12,475 nt of DNA from Bdellovibrio sp. CG10_big_fil_rev_8_21_14_0_10_47_8 (GCA_002773975.1 PEZR01000125.1:1-12475), one strand, 5' to 3'. Counted from the stretch's first letter, positions 1 through 7,970 are shown. Notes: a model not told the origin generated them from the letters alone. Made by a program: numbers and translations.

Positions 1-258
1 GCCTTGCTCAAAACGCTGAACCACCTGAGTTTCGGGAGGAAGGCGCAATAGAACATGATAGCGATTGGATTCGGGAAAAGTGACCAGCTGGGAATCTGGA
101 GTCTGCTCGGCAGAATTCACAGATTCATCCGGATTTTGATTTTCGGCCAAAGAGGGAATCTCTGGATTCGATGCCGGGTCTCCGCCATCAATATCACTGA
201 TCTTTACACAGGCGGATAGAAGCAGAACACTGGCCAGAATACAAAAATGCAACTTCAT
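1..258 (-). CDS. Putative lipoprotein, 5' part only (runs off the left edge)
   Basis: The first 86 codons are visible and the frame stays open to the window edge. The protein starts MKLHFCILASVLLLSACVK, a short signal peptide with a clear lipobox (LSAC) and the predicted lipidated cysteine at residue 17. The mature part is Asp/Asn/Pro/Ser/Glu-rich for about 40 residues, probably a disordered linker, then turns into a strand-like segment (YHVLLRLPPETQVVQRFEQG). The start is fixed by AAGGAG six bases before the ATG. I do not recognise the family from this fragment. It should be anchored in the inner or outer membrane after Lgt/Lsp processing. The 156 bases upstream (259-414) must hold its promoter. 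A loose TTGTAG / TAAAAT pair with a 16-base spacer can be read there on the minus strand, but it is weak. Confidence 0.75.
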   Translation of the reverse strand, partial: MKLHFCILASVLLLSACVKISDIDGGDPASNPEIPSLAENQNPDESVNSAEQTPDSQLVTFPESNRYHVLLRLPPETQVVQRFEQG

Positions 259-414
259 GGAGTCTCCTTGTCGACAGGACTTGAGTTCACTGTCTGCGTG
301 AATTCGTAAAGAATTTTACGAGCTCACGGGAGAACTACAAAATTGGTACCGCAAGGGCCAATATTTAAAGCGAGAGGAGGACTGAATTCCGAAAAGCTGC
401 TCCGTATTTCGGAC

Positions 415-442
415 AAAAAAAGCCCCGTTGGTGCAACGGGGC
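415..442 (-). terminator. Second, stacked intrinsic terminator of the porin-like gene
   Basis: A 9-bp GC-rich stem (GCCCCGTTG against CAACGGGGC, 422-442) with a three-base loop is followed on the minus strand by seven U residues (415-421). It sits 12 bases beyond the first hairpin. Two strong terminators in a row suggest a heavily transcribed gene whose read-through into the downstream lipoprotein is blocked. Confidence 0.85.
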
Positions 443-454
443 TTCGTCAGAAAC

Positions 455-478
455 AAAAAGGCGCCGAAGCGCCTTTTT
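455..478 (-). terminator. Gene-proximal intrinsic terminator of the porin-like gene
   Basis: A perfect 10-bp stem, AAAAAGGCGC against GCGCCTTTTT, has a four-base loop that reads UUCG in the minus-strand RNA, an extra-stable tetraloop. It lies 26 bases past the stop of the outer-membrane protein gene. The A and T arms give U-runs on both sides, so it could work in either direction. Confidence 0.85.
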
Positions 479-503
479 GCTAAAGATCTAAGTCTCTTAC
501 GAC

Positions 504-1616
504 CTATTTCAAGAAATCGCCTTCGTATTTGATACCAGCAATAACTTGTGACCAGTTGATTTTGTCATTGGCAAGACCTGCTTTACCGTATTTATCAGCA
601 GTGCTTGCATACACGAGGTGATAACGGAAGTTTTCATCAGAAACTGGTTTAATTTCCAGTCCAACTGTGAAAGCAGTCCGTTTGAAGCTTCCAGTGCTGG
701 CTTCGTCATCTGCAATTTTATTTTCAGAAGACTCATAACGAGCCAAAGGAGTCCACATTCCAGTAGTGTATTTCAACTGTCCATAGACAGAAGAAGTTGT
801 GCTGGTTTTATCAGTGTCGTCAGTTTTTGATTTGTTGACCAGATATTCCACTGTGTAATGGAAATCGTCAGCAAAATCACCCATAACACCGAGGTTCGTA
901 TAGGTCTCAGTAGTGTTGGTTCCCGCGATGGTGTCAGATGCACCAACATAGTAAGCTGCGTTCAAAGCAACTCCGCCGAAAGCACCACGATAGTCTAGAC
1001 CGTAGTTGTGACGTTTCAACTCAGCACGATCAGTCCCAGTTGTGTTCACATAAGCTGAATTGGTCTGATTCATAGTTTGGAATACAAACTTATGGTCACC
1101 CATTGCATAGCCTACTCCCAAACCACTTGAATTGTCTGGAGTTGCTACGACACCTGATCCAGAAATTTGTGTGGCCAATGGAATCCCACCGAGACCACCA
1201 TTTGCCAAAGTTGCTACGTAGTTGTCGCCTGCATTGTCGGCGTCTGATTCGAAACCACCAGCAGCGATTTCAATTTTACCAGCTGTGAATTCCCAGTCAT
1301 TCATCTTTTTAGCCAGATACATATACTCAACGAATGATTCAGGAGTTGTTACTGCCTTCAATGAAGTCCCGCTAGCCATGGACTCATAATTTCGCAGGTT
1401 GAAAGCGGTTTTTACTTCGGAAGAAGAACCCAGCTTTGCATCCCAGCTCAAACGAGCGTAACTAGCAACAAACTGAGACTTGGCATAAATGTCCGCGTCA
1501 GATGTGTCCTTTGTTTTCATTGTGTTCATGTAGTCAGAGCGAACCCCCAACTTAACTGCTGCTGAAGCTGATGCTGATACAGCAAATACTGCTGCGAGCA
1601 CTAGAGCTTTTTTCAT
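504..1616 (-). CDS. Porin-like outer-membrane beta-barrel protein, 370 aa
   Basis: It begins MKKALVLAAVFAVSASASA, a Sec signal peptide with likely cleavage after Ala19 (A-S-A). The rest is a run of alternating polar/apolar strands rich in Tyr, Gly, Asn, Thr and Asp with charged or Asn/Thr-rich turns and no further hydrophobic helix, as in porins. Size is typical of 14- to 16-strand trimeric porins. The last residues (YEGDFLK) place Phe third from the end rather than terminal, so the C-terminal BAM signal is not classical. An in-frame extension to 1697 exists, but the MKK start is preferred because it opens a perfect signal peptide and has AAAGGACG nine bases upstream. The double terminator fits an abundant envelope protein. 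Assignment to porins rests on overall character, not on a motif; an OmpA-like or phosphate-selective barrel is possible. It probably forms a pore for small solutes. Confidence 0.75.
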   Translation of the reverse strand: MKKALVLAAVFAVSASASAAVKLGVRSDYMNTMKTKDTSDADIYAKSQFVASYARLSWDAKLGSSSEVKTAFNLRNYESMASGTSLKAVTTPESFVEYMYLAKKMNDWEFTAGKIEIAAGGFESDADNAGDNYVATLANGGLGGIPLATQISGSGVVATPDNSSGLGVGYAMGDHKFVFQTMNQTNSAYVNTTGTDRAELKRHNYGLDYRGAFGGVALNAAYYVGASDTIAGTNTTETYTNLGVMGDFADDFHYTVEYLVNKSKTDDTDKTSTTSSVYGQLKYTTGMWTPLARYESSENKIADDEASTGSFKRTAFTVGLEIKPVSDENFRYHLVYASTADKYGKAGLANDKINWSQVIAGIKYEGDFLK

Positions 1617-1938
1617 ATTGCGTCCTTTCGTTAAATCAATGGTTGTATTCAATATCAACCTTGTTTTTGTTATTATCCTTATAACTTGCACTCCCAAATC
1701 GTAATGAGAGGGCCGGATGAGATCAATAGGAATTTCGTTTTCCCATGACAGTTGGTGATTTTCGGCTGCTCGATATCAATGCAATTTGTGTTGCGAATTG
1801 TCCTCAGGTCCATTCCCGCCAAGCTCCTTTTTTTTGGAATTTAGAAGCTCTGATTATTTTGAAATTAGGGATCTGTTTTTTCAGCAAAGCCGCTCTGGAT
1901 CTTGATTCCCAGCGATCAATAAAAAAGGCAAAAACGAG

Positions 1939-1947
1939 TTATCCACA
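1939..1947 (+). promoter_or_regulatory. Single DnaA-box-like 9-mer
   Basis: TTATCCACA is an exact match to the high-affinity DnaA box (TTATNCACA). It sits inside the loop of a short inverted repeat, GCAAAAA (1928-1934) and TTTTTGC (1952-1958). There is only one copy, with no dnaA, dnaN or box cluster nearby, so this is not an origin. It may be a DnaA-responsive site for the downstream operon, or chance. Confidence 0.35.
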
Positions 1948-2039
1948 GCCATTTTTGCTCTCCCGGAACAGGCCAAAAAACTGACTTTTTATGTCAGACC
2001 AAGGTCTAGATGCAGCATATTTTGCGTCGAGTAAATTTT

Positions 2040-2045
2040 TATAAC
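2040..2045 (+). promoter_or_regulatory. Possible -10 element of the RNase R operon
   Basis: TATAAC lies 35 bases before the GTG start of the exoribonuclease gene. It would put transcription near 2052, leaving a leader of about 30 nt that includes the GAGAGGG ribosome-binding site. The expected -35 position (around 2017-2022) reads only ATATTT, so the promoter is weak or activator-dependent, or the call is wrong. Confidence 0.3.
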
Positions 2046-2080
2046 GAGTGGCATCAAATCGCCGGATGAGAGGGTAAGTT

Positions 2081-4618
2081 GTGAAGACGCCTTCACTTTT
2101 AGGGACCTGTTTGAAAGTCCAGGCCGCTTCTGATCTAATGCTGCTCATGAGCAAAAAGTTTCTTCAAGGAATGATCAAACGTCACCCCGATGGGTTTGGT
2201 TTTTTTATTCCCGACCAAGCAGAGCATCCAGATGTTTATATTCCCCGTCATTCAATGAAGGGAGCAATGACCAATGATCAAGTGATGATTCAGGTCTTTC
2301 CCGAAAGAGATGGACAAAGATTCCGTGGCGATATCATCCGCATCGTGGAGCGAGGCGCCCATTCCATCGTTGGAACCTTTTCCGTTCTCAATGCTAAGAG
2401 TGGAATTATTCGTGATGAGGGCAAGGGTTGGGGCGAAGACCTGCGCATTGATATGAAGGATTCCATGAATGCCAAAAATGGCGAATTGGTTTCAGCAAAA
2501 ATTTTGACCTACCCGGAAGAAGGTGGAGTGTTCACGGGGCAGGTGACCGAGGTCATCGGCCATGCAATGGATCCTCTGACAGACATTAAACGGGTCCTGC
2601 TGCAAAATCAAATTCCCCATGACTTTCCCATAGAGGTTGAAAAAGAATCTCAGAATTTTAAAGAACAAGTCTCCGAAGCAGACAAGAAAGGCCGCAAAGA
2701 TCTGCGTTCGAAATCCTTCATCACCATCGATGGAGCCACCGCCAAAGATTTCGACGATGCGATCTATATTGAAACGGACCAGCAGGGCTTTAAATTGTAT
2801 GTCGCCATTGCCGACGTCAGTCATTATGTTCGCCCTGGCTCTGCCATTGACCGCGAGGCCTATGAACGAGGCACCAGTGTTTATTTTCCAAATTTTGTGG
2901 TTCCCATGTTACCAGAGGTTCTGAGCAATGGTCTCTGCTCTTTGAATCCACATATTCCGCGTTTGGCTTTGGTCGCGGAGATCCATCTGGATTTTATTGG
3001 CGAACCCATCGAGGCTCATTTCTATGAAGCTGTGATCGAAAGTAAATCTCGTGTGACCTATGGCGAAGCGCAAGAGGTCATTGACGGCAATGTCGTGGAA
3101 AAACACCAACATGTCGCTGACAATATTTTGTTGGCTGCTGATTTGGCAAAAATTCTGATGGCCAAACGGACAAAAGATGGCTCCTTGGATTTGGAAATCC
3201 CAGAAACAGAAGTCGTCATTGACAGCGCCGGCATTCCCATTGATTTTATTCGCTCCGAGCGTCTGTTTGCACACCGACTGATCGAAGAAATGATGTTGGC
3301 AGCCAATGTCGCCGTCGCCAAATTTTTGTCGGACCAAGATATCGCCGCTCTTTATCGAATTCACGAACCTCCGAACGAAGATGCGATCGCCATGCTTGAA
3401 AGATATTTGGCAAGCTTTGGAAGCAATGTGAATATTCAACAAGGTCAGCTTCAAAAAAGACTCACCAAGGCTCTGCAAAGTTTTGAGGGAAAACCTGAAG
3501 CTCAGATATTGAATATCCTCACGCTTCGCTCGATGAGCCAAGCCAAGTATAGTCCGAATAATGTTGGCCACTTTGGGTTGGGCTTTGAGTTTTATACTCA
3601 TTTTACCTCTCCCATTCGACGTTATCCGGACTTGATTGTGCATCGTCTGCTCAAAAACCGAGTGATGCCTCAGTCTGCTTATCGTTTGATGACGGATGAT
3701 GATCTGAGCACATCGGCCACCATGCTTTCAGCTTGCGAACAAAGATCCACGAAAGCTGAACGTCAGTTTCAATCCATCAAAAAAGCCCGTTTTATGCAAA
3801 AACATATCGGCGAAGAATTTGATGGCTTGATCAGCTCTGTCACCAAGTTCGGTGTTTTTGTTCTGCTTCGACAGTTCGAAGTGGACGGATTGGTGCGCAG
3901 TGAAAACCTGAGCAAAGAAAAACTGGAGTTCGACGAACAAACGATGACTCTGGTGGGAAAACGCAGTGGCATCCAATTCAGCATTGGAGACATTGTCAGA
4001 ATTCGGGTTGATGCTGCTGATCCCGAGGCTGGCCAGGTTGATTTTGGATTTGTTGAAAGACTCAGCCTTGCCAACGGAACTGCAGCCCCAGCAAAACCCG
4101 CTGCCAAAAACTCAGAATCTTCACCGCAAAAGTATCCTTCTCGGCGAAATCAAAAATCTCGCTCTGCAACGGCACCCTCGGGTCCCTCAAAATCCAGAGA
4201 ACAAAACCGGAGGGGACGTTCCTCTGACAAACAAGGCGCTCTGTTAGGCGGAAAGAAAAGTCGAGCTTCTGCAGAGAGCCTTGAGCGGATTGCCCGCCAT
4301 CAGCCGCCGGTGGCAGAAAAGAACTCAAGCTCTCAGCCGACCAAAAGCGGCAAGTTCGATCCCGAATCGCATTTTGATCAGGCCATGGATAAATGGAAAA
4401 AACGAAATGGCGATATGAGTAAGCCGATTCCTCGTCGTCGATTTGAAGACAAAGACGAGTCTGAACGGCCGAAAAGACGAGCTTCAGATCGCTCCGAAGA
4501 AAAACCCGAGTCTTCCGAGCGACCGCAAAAGACAAAAAGTGGACAGAGCTTTTTTAAAAAATTTCGAAAGAGCAAAAAAAGCACTGGTGGACAAAAAGGC
4601 CGTACTCCCCGTCGATAA
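2081..4618 (+). CDS. rnr: RNase R-type 3'-5' exoribonuclease (RNB family), 845 aa
   Basis: Processive hydrolytic 3'-5' exoribonuclease for structured RNA, acting in mRNA decay and rRNA/tRNA quality control in the cytoplasm. Domains in order: cold-shock OB fold about 27-78 (GFGFFIPD), second OB fold about 97-160, RNB catalytic domain about 205-545, S1 domain about 576-660, then a ~180-residue Lys/Arg/Ser-rich tail. The metal-binding aspartates Asp217, Asp223, Asp225 and Asp226 in TIDGATAKDFDDA keep the spacing of E. coli RNase R Asp272/278/280/281. VLSNGLCSLNP and TSPIRRYPDL (near 508) are also conserved. The N-terminal winged-helix domain of enterobacterial RNase R is absent, while the tail is long and low in complexity. 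The start is GTG 2081, with GAGAGGG six bases before it. ATG 2147 (MSKKFLQG) is an alternative that begins right at the first OB fold but lacks a good Shine-Dalgarno. First gene of a three-gene run; the S1 domain and long basic tail favour RNase R over RNase II. Confidence 0.93.
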   Translation: MKTPSLLGTCLKVQAASDLMLLMSKKFLQGMIKRHPDGFGFFIPDQAEHPDVYIPRHSMKGAMTNDQVMIQVFPERDGQRFRGDIIRIVERGAHSIVGTFSVLNAKSGIIRDEGKGWGEDLRIDMKDSMNAKNGELVSAKILTYPEEGGVFTGQVTEVIGHAMDPLTDIKRVLLQNQIPHDFPIEVEKESQNFKEQVSEADKKGRKDLRSKSFITIDGATAKDFDDAIYIETDQQGFKLYVAIADVSHYVRPGSAIDREAYERGTSVYFPNFVVPMLPEVLSNGLCSLNPHIPRLALVAEIHLDFIGEPIEAHFYEAVIESKSRVTYGEAQEVIDGNVVEKHQHVADNILLAADLAKILMAKRTKDGSLDLEIPETEVVIDSAGIPIDFIRSERLFAHRLIEEMMLAANVAVAKFLSDQDIAALYRIHEPPNEDAIAMLERYLASFGSNVNIQQGQLQKRLTKALQSFEGKPEAQILNILTLRSMSQAKYSPNNVGHFGLGFEFYTHFTSPIRRYPDLIVHRLLKNRVMPQSAYRLMTDDDLSTSATMLSACEQRSTKAERQFQSIKKARFMQKHIGEEFDGLISSVTKFGVFVLLRQFEVDGLVRSENLSKEKLEFDEQTMTLVGKRSGIQFSIGDIVRIRVDAADPEAGQVDFGFVERLSLANGTAAPAKPAAKNSESSPQKYPSRRNQKSRSATAPSGPSKSREQNRRGRSSDKQGALLGGKKSRASAESLERIARHQPPVAEKNSSSQPTKSGKFDPESHFDQAMDKWKKRNGDMSKPIPRRRFEDKDESERPKRRASDRSEEKPESSERPQKTKSGQSFFKKFRKSKKSTGGQKGRTPRR

Positions 4619-4625
4619 ATAATTT

Positions 4626-6299
4626 ATGACCATCTTACAAACAGGCCGACAGATCGGCCGCACATTAAAAAACGCCTCTAGACTGCGGATCATCGTCGGT
4701 GTTTTTGCTAAACATGGATTTCACAACATTGCAGAACGAATCAAACTGGGTCGTTTTATTCTGGAGCGAATGAGCCCTGCTGTTGACGATGAAAAATACA
4801 GTGTCGCTGAACGAATTCGAATGAGTTTTGAAGAGCTCGGTCCAACCTTTGTTAAATTAGGTCAGCTCCTGGCGTCTCGTCCCGATCTGGTGCCTGATGA
4901 TTTTGTCATTGAATTTTCTAAACTGAATGATCAGGTCTCCCCTTTGTCTTTTGAAGTGATTGAATCCGTACTTAAAGATGAATTTGGAGATGAACTCTAC
5001 GATCTCTTTGAGTCTTTTGATCCCCAACCTCTGGGCGCGGCCAGCATTGCGCAAGTTCACCGCGCAAGAACCAAAGATGGCCGCGATGTAGTTGTGAAGG
5101 TTCAGCGGCCTGGAATTATTCAGACAATCAACGAAGATCTCAATGTTTTGTATTTCTTGGCAGAGCTTCTGGAAACCTATATCGAGGAAACTCGCCCCTT
5201 TCATCCGATGGGCATTGTGAACGAGTATTTCAAAACTTTGGAGCTGGAAACCAACTTTGTGGTGGAAGCCAACAACCTGAGAAGATTTTCCGAGAATTTT
5301 GTTAAAGATCCAAACATCCATATTCCCGTGGTGGATTTTAATCTGACCACCGAACGCGTATTGACCATGGCCGCTTTGGATGGGATTCCCCTGAGCTCAC
5401 CTTCGGCACTGAGGCAACCTGGCGTGCAGGCCTCAGAGATTATTCGCATCAGCTTGAAGGCCTATTTGAAAATGGTTTTTGGTGATGGTCTGTTCCATGG
5501 CGATCTGCATGCCGGGAACTTTTTTATTCTGCCGAACAATCAGATTGGATTGATTGATTTTGGAGTGGTGGGTCGACTCAATCACCGGACGCAATCTGCC
5601 ATTGCCAATATGCTTTTGGCGCTAGCCAAAGAGGACTATGACCGCCTGGCATATGAGTATATTGATCTGGCCCCCTTCAGTGATCGGGTCAATTCAGATC
5701 TTTTCGCCAAAGAATTGCGAGACTTGATTGCGCCTTTTTATGGATTGACCTTAAAAAATGTAAATCTTGGAAAACTTTTACTGAAATCCTCAGGAATAGC
5801 CGCTCGACACCATATTCAAGTGCCCACGGAATTGATGCTCTATTTCAAGTCTCTGGTCGCAGTCGAGGGTCTTGGCCGAAAAATTGATAAGGACTTTGAT
5901 TTTCTGCAGGTCTCCCTGGAGTACGCTGCTGACATTATTAAACATCAGCAAGATCCAACAAAAATCCTGTCCGACCTGCAATCTGTTGCTCGAGAATCAA
6001 AGACCCTGGTTCAGTTTCTTCCGCGCCAAATTCACTTTCTCTTAAGAAAGATGAATAGCCCCGGGCATACCTTTAAACTGCGAATCGACGAAATTCGGGA
6101 GCTCAAAAGGTCCGTAGAGCTATCGTTTAACCTGCTTTTTTTGGCAATTATCATTGGATGCTTGCTTCTGAGTGCCTCTTTCATTTATGTGCATGACAAA
6201 GAGAACCAAATTGCCGGTTTTCCAACCATGAGCCTGGTGGGCTATTCCTTGGCTGGATTTTTGGGGATTATTTCTTTTTTCAATTACATTCGGAAATGA
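4626..6299 (+). CDS. ubiB: UbiB/ABC1 (AarF) family atypical kinase-like protein, 557 aa
   Basis: Member of the UbiB/COQ8/ABC1 family, membrane-associated ATPase/kinase-like proteins that support ubiquinone synthesis and possibly lipid handling. Visible signatures: KLGQ motif (Lys77-Gln80 in FVKLGQLLASRPDLVP), the Ala-rich nucleotide loop GAASIAQVH (137-145) that replaces a Gly-rich P-loop, catalytic-type Lys158 in VVVKVQRP, HGDLHAGN (291-298) and the metal-binding DFG (311-313). Two hydrophobic helices at about 500-522 and 533-553 form the usual C-terminal membrane hairpin, ending in FNYIRK. Length and order match the bacterial family. It starts 7 bases after the RNase R stop with no clear Shine-Dalgarno, so translation is probably coupled to the gene upstream. 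The symbol is by family; without other ubi genes here, a direct role in quinone synthesis is inferred, and AarF-type paralogues with other roles exist. Confidence 0.9.
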   Translation: MTILQTGRQIGRTLKNASRLRIIVGVFAKHGFHNIAERIKLGRFILERMSPAVDDEKYSVAERIRMSFEELGPTFVKLGQLLASRPDLVPDDFVIEFSKLNDQVSPLSFEVIESVLKDEFGDELYDLFESFDPQPLGAASIAQVHRARTKDGRDVVVKVQRPGIIQTINEDLNVLYFLAELLETYIEETRPFHPMGIVNEYFKTLELETNFVVEANNLRRFSENFVKDPNIHIPVVDFNLTTERVLTMAALDGIPLSSPSALRQPGVQASEIIRISLKAYLKMVFGDGLFHGDLHAGNFFILPNNQIGLIDFGVVGRLNHRTQSAIANMLLALAKEDYDRLAYEYIDLAPFSDRVNSDLFAKELRDLIAPFYGLTLKNVNLGKLLLKSSGIAARHHIQVPTELMLYFKSLVAVEGLGRKIDKDFDFLQVSLEYAADIIKHQQDPTKILSDLQSVARESKTLVQFLPRQIHFLLRKMNSPGHTFKLRIDEIRELKRSVELSFNLLFLAIIIGCLLLSASFIYVHDKENQIAGFPTMSLVGYSLAGFLGIISFFNYIRK

Positions 6300-6305
6300 G
6301 GCCCT

Positions 6306-7076
6306 GTGATTCAGAATTTGACCCACGAACTGGCGGTGCTCGCAAAAGCCGTTCAACATAAAAACCTGTCAGCAGCTTCGGTTCACGTCGGGATCAGCCA
6401 ACCTCAACTCTCGAGACTGATTGCCAAGTTGGAATCTGAACTGAATGTGCTGTTGTTGGACCGGAGCGCCCGCAGAAAATCAGGTTGGACACCCTTGGCT
6501 CACGAATTGGCCTTGGCCTATACCAAGGGCATAGGCCGTCTCACGAATGAAATTTTGGCAGTGGCCAAAGATATTGAAAGCACCGAATTGAGAATCGGAA
6601 CTTTGGAGGGGTTGTCGCAAATTGCCAGCCAATTTGCCCAACAGTGTTTTGAAAAGCTCGAGGTCAAAACAGTCTATTTGGATATCTTAGATTTTAAAGA
6701 TCTGGACTCTCAATTTCTCAGTGGAGATCTTGATCTGCTGTTCACGGTTCGCTCACCCAGCAAGCAGAAGTTCACTCATCAATTGGAGGTCGGTTATCAA
6801 CAGATGGAAAAGGTCTCCACCGATCCAAATATCTTGGTCTGCAGTCCATCGGAGATCTCAGGGGTCGAAAAAAAACAGGGTGGTAAAAATCAGCGTTTCT
6901 TGATCAGCAACTCTTTATCCATTCGAAGCAACTGGCTCCACAAAGTCGGCGGCACCGGATCGTTACCCATTGATGCCCAAAAAGGCCGGGGCAAAGGCTA
7001 TTACTCGGTCTATCTTTTTGGTCAAGAAATGATCAACCCAAAACTTTGGAAAAAAATATCTGATTTGTTTGAATAG
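6306..7076 (+). CDS. Short LysR-type transcriptional regulator, 256 aa
   Basis: The N-terminal ~65 residues are a LysR winged helix-turn-helix: AAVxxGISQPQLSRLIAKLE-like spacing (residues 24-43), then the turn and wing (LLLDRSARRKSGWTPLAHELA), followed by a linker helix. The C-terminal portion is only about 165 residues, where LysR effector domains are usually about 200-210. It keeps a first subdomain (LRIGTLEGLSQIA; LDLLFTVRSP) but seems shortened at the end. It would bind DNA as a dimer or tetramer in response to an unknown small molecule. GTG 6306 is chosen because GAGG (6298-6301), made from the end of the ubiB gene, sits four bases upstream. Only 6 bases separate it from the ubiB stop, so it is co-transcribed with the RNase and the kinase rather than divergent from a target, as LysR genes usually are. 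Its targets are unknown. Confidence 0.8.
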   Translation: MIQNLTHELAVLAKAVQHKNLSAASVHVGISQPQLSRLIAKLESELNVLLLDRSARRKSGWTPLAHELALAYTKGIGRLTNEILAVAKDIESTELRIGTLEGLSQIASQFAQQCFEKLEVKTVYLDILDFKDLDSQFLSGDLDLLFTVRSPSKQKFTHQLEVGYQQMEKVSTDPNILVCSPSEISGVEKKQGGKNQRFLISNSLSIRSNWLHKVGGTGSLPIDAQKGRGKGYYSVYLFGQEMINPKLWKKISDLFE

Positions 7077-7080
7077 ACCC

Positions 7081-7127
7081 AAAAAGAAAAGGCCGAGGTC
7101 ATCAACCCCGGCCCTGATTTTCTTTTT
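7081..7127. terminator. Strong bidirectional terminator between convergent genes
   Basis: A long near-perfect stem: A-rich arm AAAAAGAAAA (7081-7090) pairs with TTTTCTTTTT (7118-7127), and GGCCGAGG (7091-7098) pairs with CCCCGGCC (7106-7113) with one A/C mismatch, around a 7-base loop. U-runs are available on both strands. It lies 4 bases after the LysR stop and 9 bases beyond the flagellin stop, so it serves both transcripts. Confidence 0.9.
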
Positions 7128-7136
7128 GATTATTTA

Positions 7137-7970
7137 CTAGCCCAACAGTTTCAATGCCAACTGAGCCGAATTATTGGTCTGGCTCAGAATCGAGATCGCA
7201 GCGGACTGCAAGATATTGTTTCTTGTCAGTTCTGTGGTCTCTGCAGCTATATCAGCATCGCGGATCCGACTGTTTGCTGCTGAGTAGTTCTCATCAGCGA
7301 CCTTCAGATTTTGCGAGGTCGAGTACAAGCGATTCTGAAGAGCACCAAAGTTTGAGCGAATTGCATTCACTGAAACCAAGGCATTGTCCACAACGCTCAA
7401 GCTGGTCTGAGCTGCATCTTTAGTTGCCACTGTCTCAGCAATCATTCCCAGAGATTCCAAGGTCGAGTTCGCCGCCGAAGCATTGAACGAGATTCTATCT
7501 TGGAAAGAGTTGTTATGAACACCCACCTGGATATCAATAACTCCCCCGGTTCCATTCAGCAGATCAAATCCATTGTAATTCGTGGACTCTGTGATTCGCT
7601 GAATCTCTGACTTTAACTGCTGATACTCAACATCGACAAACTTTCTCTCGGTATCCCCGACCGTGTCGGAAGAGGCTTGTACTGCGAGTTCGCGCAAACG
7701 AACCAGCATATTCGATACCTCATTCAAGCTTCCTTCGGCGATTTGCACCAAAGAAATTCCGTCGTTCGCATTCCGATCTGCCTGTCTGAATCCACGAATC
7801 AGAGATCTTAAATTCTCACTGATCGCGAGTCCTGCGGCATCGTCAGATGCTCTGTTGATTCTGTTTCCCGAACTGAGTCGTTCATACGAACGGTTCAAAT
7901 TCAGAGTGTTCCCAGACAAATTTTTCTGGGCGTTGAGTGATGCTACGTTTGTAGCTATACGAAGTCCCAT
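7137..7970 (-). CDS. fliC: Flagellin (short, D0/D1 type), 277 aa; downstream copy
   Basis: Filament subunit secreted by the flagellar type III system. The N-terminal domain covers about 1-140: MGLRIATNVASLNAQ, then RLSSGNRINRASDDAAGLAIS and NDGISLVQIAEGSLNEVSN. The C-terminal domain covers about 190-277: NFGALQNRL, SRIRDADIAAETTELTR, ending NNSAQLALKLLG. Only about 50 residues join the two, so the surface D2/D3 domains of enteric flagellins are absent. There is no cysteine. The D1 segment LVRLRELAVQ matches the region read by TLR5 in enteric flagellins. AAGGAGG five bases before the ATG is a perfect ribosome-binding site. It is paralogous to the neighbouring flagellin and separated from it by 360 bases and a terminator, so it likely has its own promoter. 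The symbol is generic; multi-flagellin genomes number their copies. Confidence 0.96.
   Translation of the reverse strand: MGLRIATNVASLNAQKNLSGNTLNLNRSYERLSSGNRINRASDDAAGLAISENLRSLIRGFRQADRNANDGISLVQIAEGSLNEVSNMLVRLRELAVQASSDTVGDTERKFVDVEYQQLKSEIQRITESTNYNGFDLLNGTGGVIDIQVGVHNNSFQDRISFNASAANSTLESLGMIAETVATKDAAQTSLSVVDNALVSVNAIRSNFGALQNRLYSTSQNLKVADENYSAANSRIRDADIAAETTELTRNNILQSAAISILSQTNNSAQLALKLLG

Larger units (their letters stand above)
1617..2080. other. Divergent intergenic region between porin-like gene and RNase R operon
   Basis: These 464 bases hold no convincing gene. The leftmost part must contain the porin-like promoter on the minus strand; TATAAG (1678-1683) and GATAAT (1672-1677) are -10-like but have no good -35 partner. 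The right part carries a plus-strand TATAAC (2040-2045), a dyad AGACC-AA-GGTCT (1996-2007) and a DnaA-box 9-mer. The 11-mer GCCGGATGAGA occurs at both ends (1712-1722 and 2061-2071), the second copy overlapping the RNase R ribosome-binding site. Several homopolymer A/T runs are present. Short open frames here lack a ribosome-binding site and protein-like composition. Confidence 0.6.

Noticed and set aside
1884..1891. GCAAAGCC, part of the c-di-GMP-I riboswitch core
   Set aside because: The other conserved blocks (GGGCAAACC-type and the tetraloop-receptor stems) and the paired helices are missing, so a chance match is more likely.
1745..2154. Open frames on both strands in the gap before the RNase R gene (79 aa on plus, 71 aa on minus)
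   Set aside because: No ribosome-binding site at either start, no protein-like composition or recognisable motif, and the minus frame overlaps the RNase R 5' end.
2909..3643. Long antisense open frame (244 aa) inside the RNase R gene
   Set aside because: It is opposite an intact, strongly conserved catalytic domain, and its translation shows no family features.
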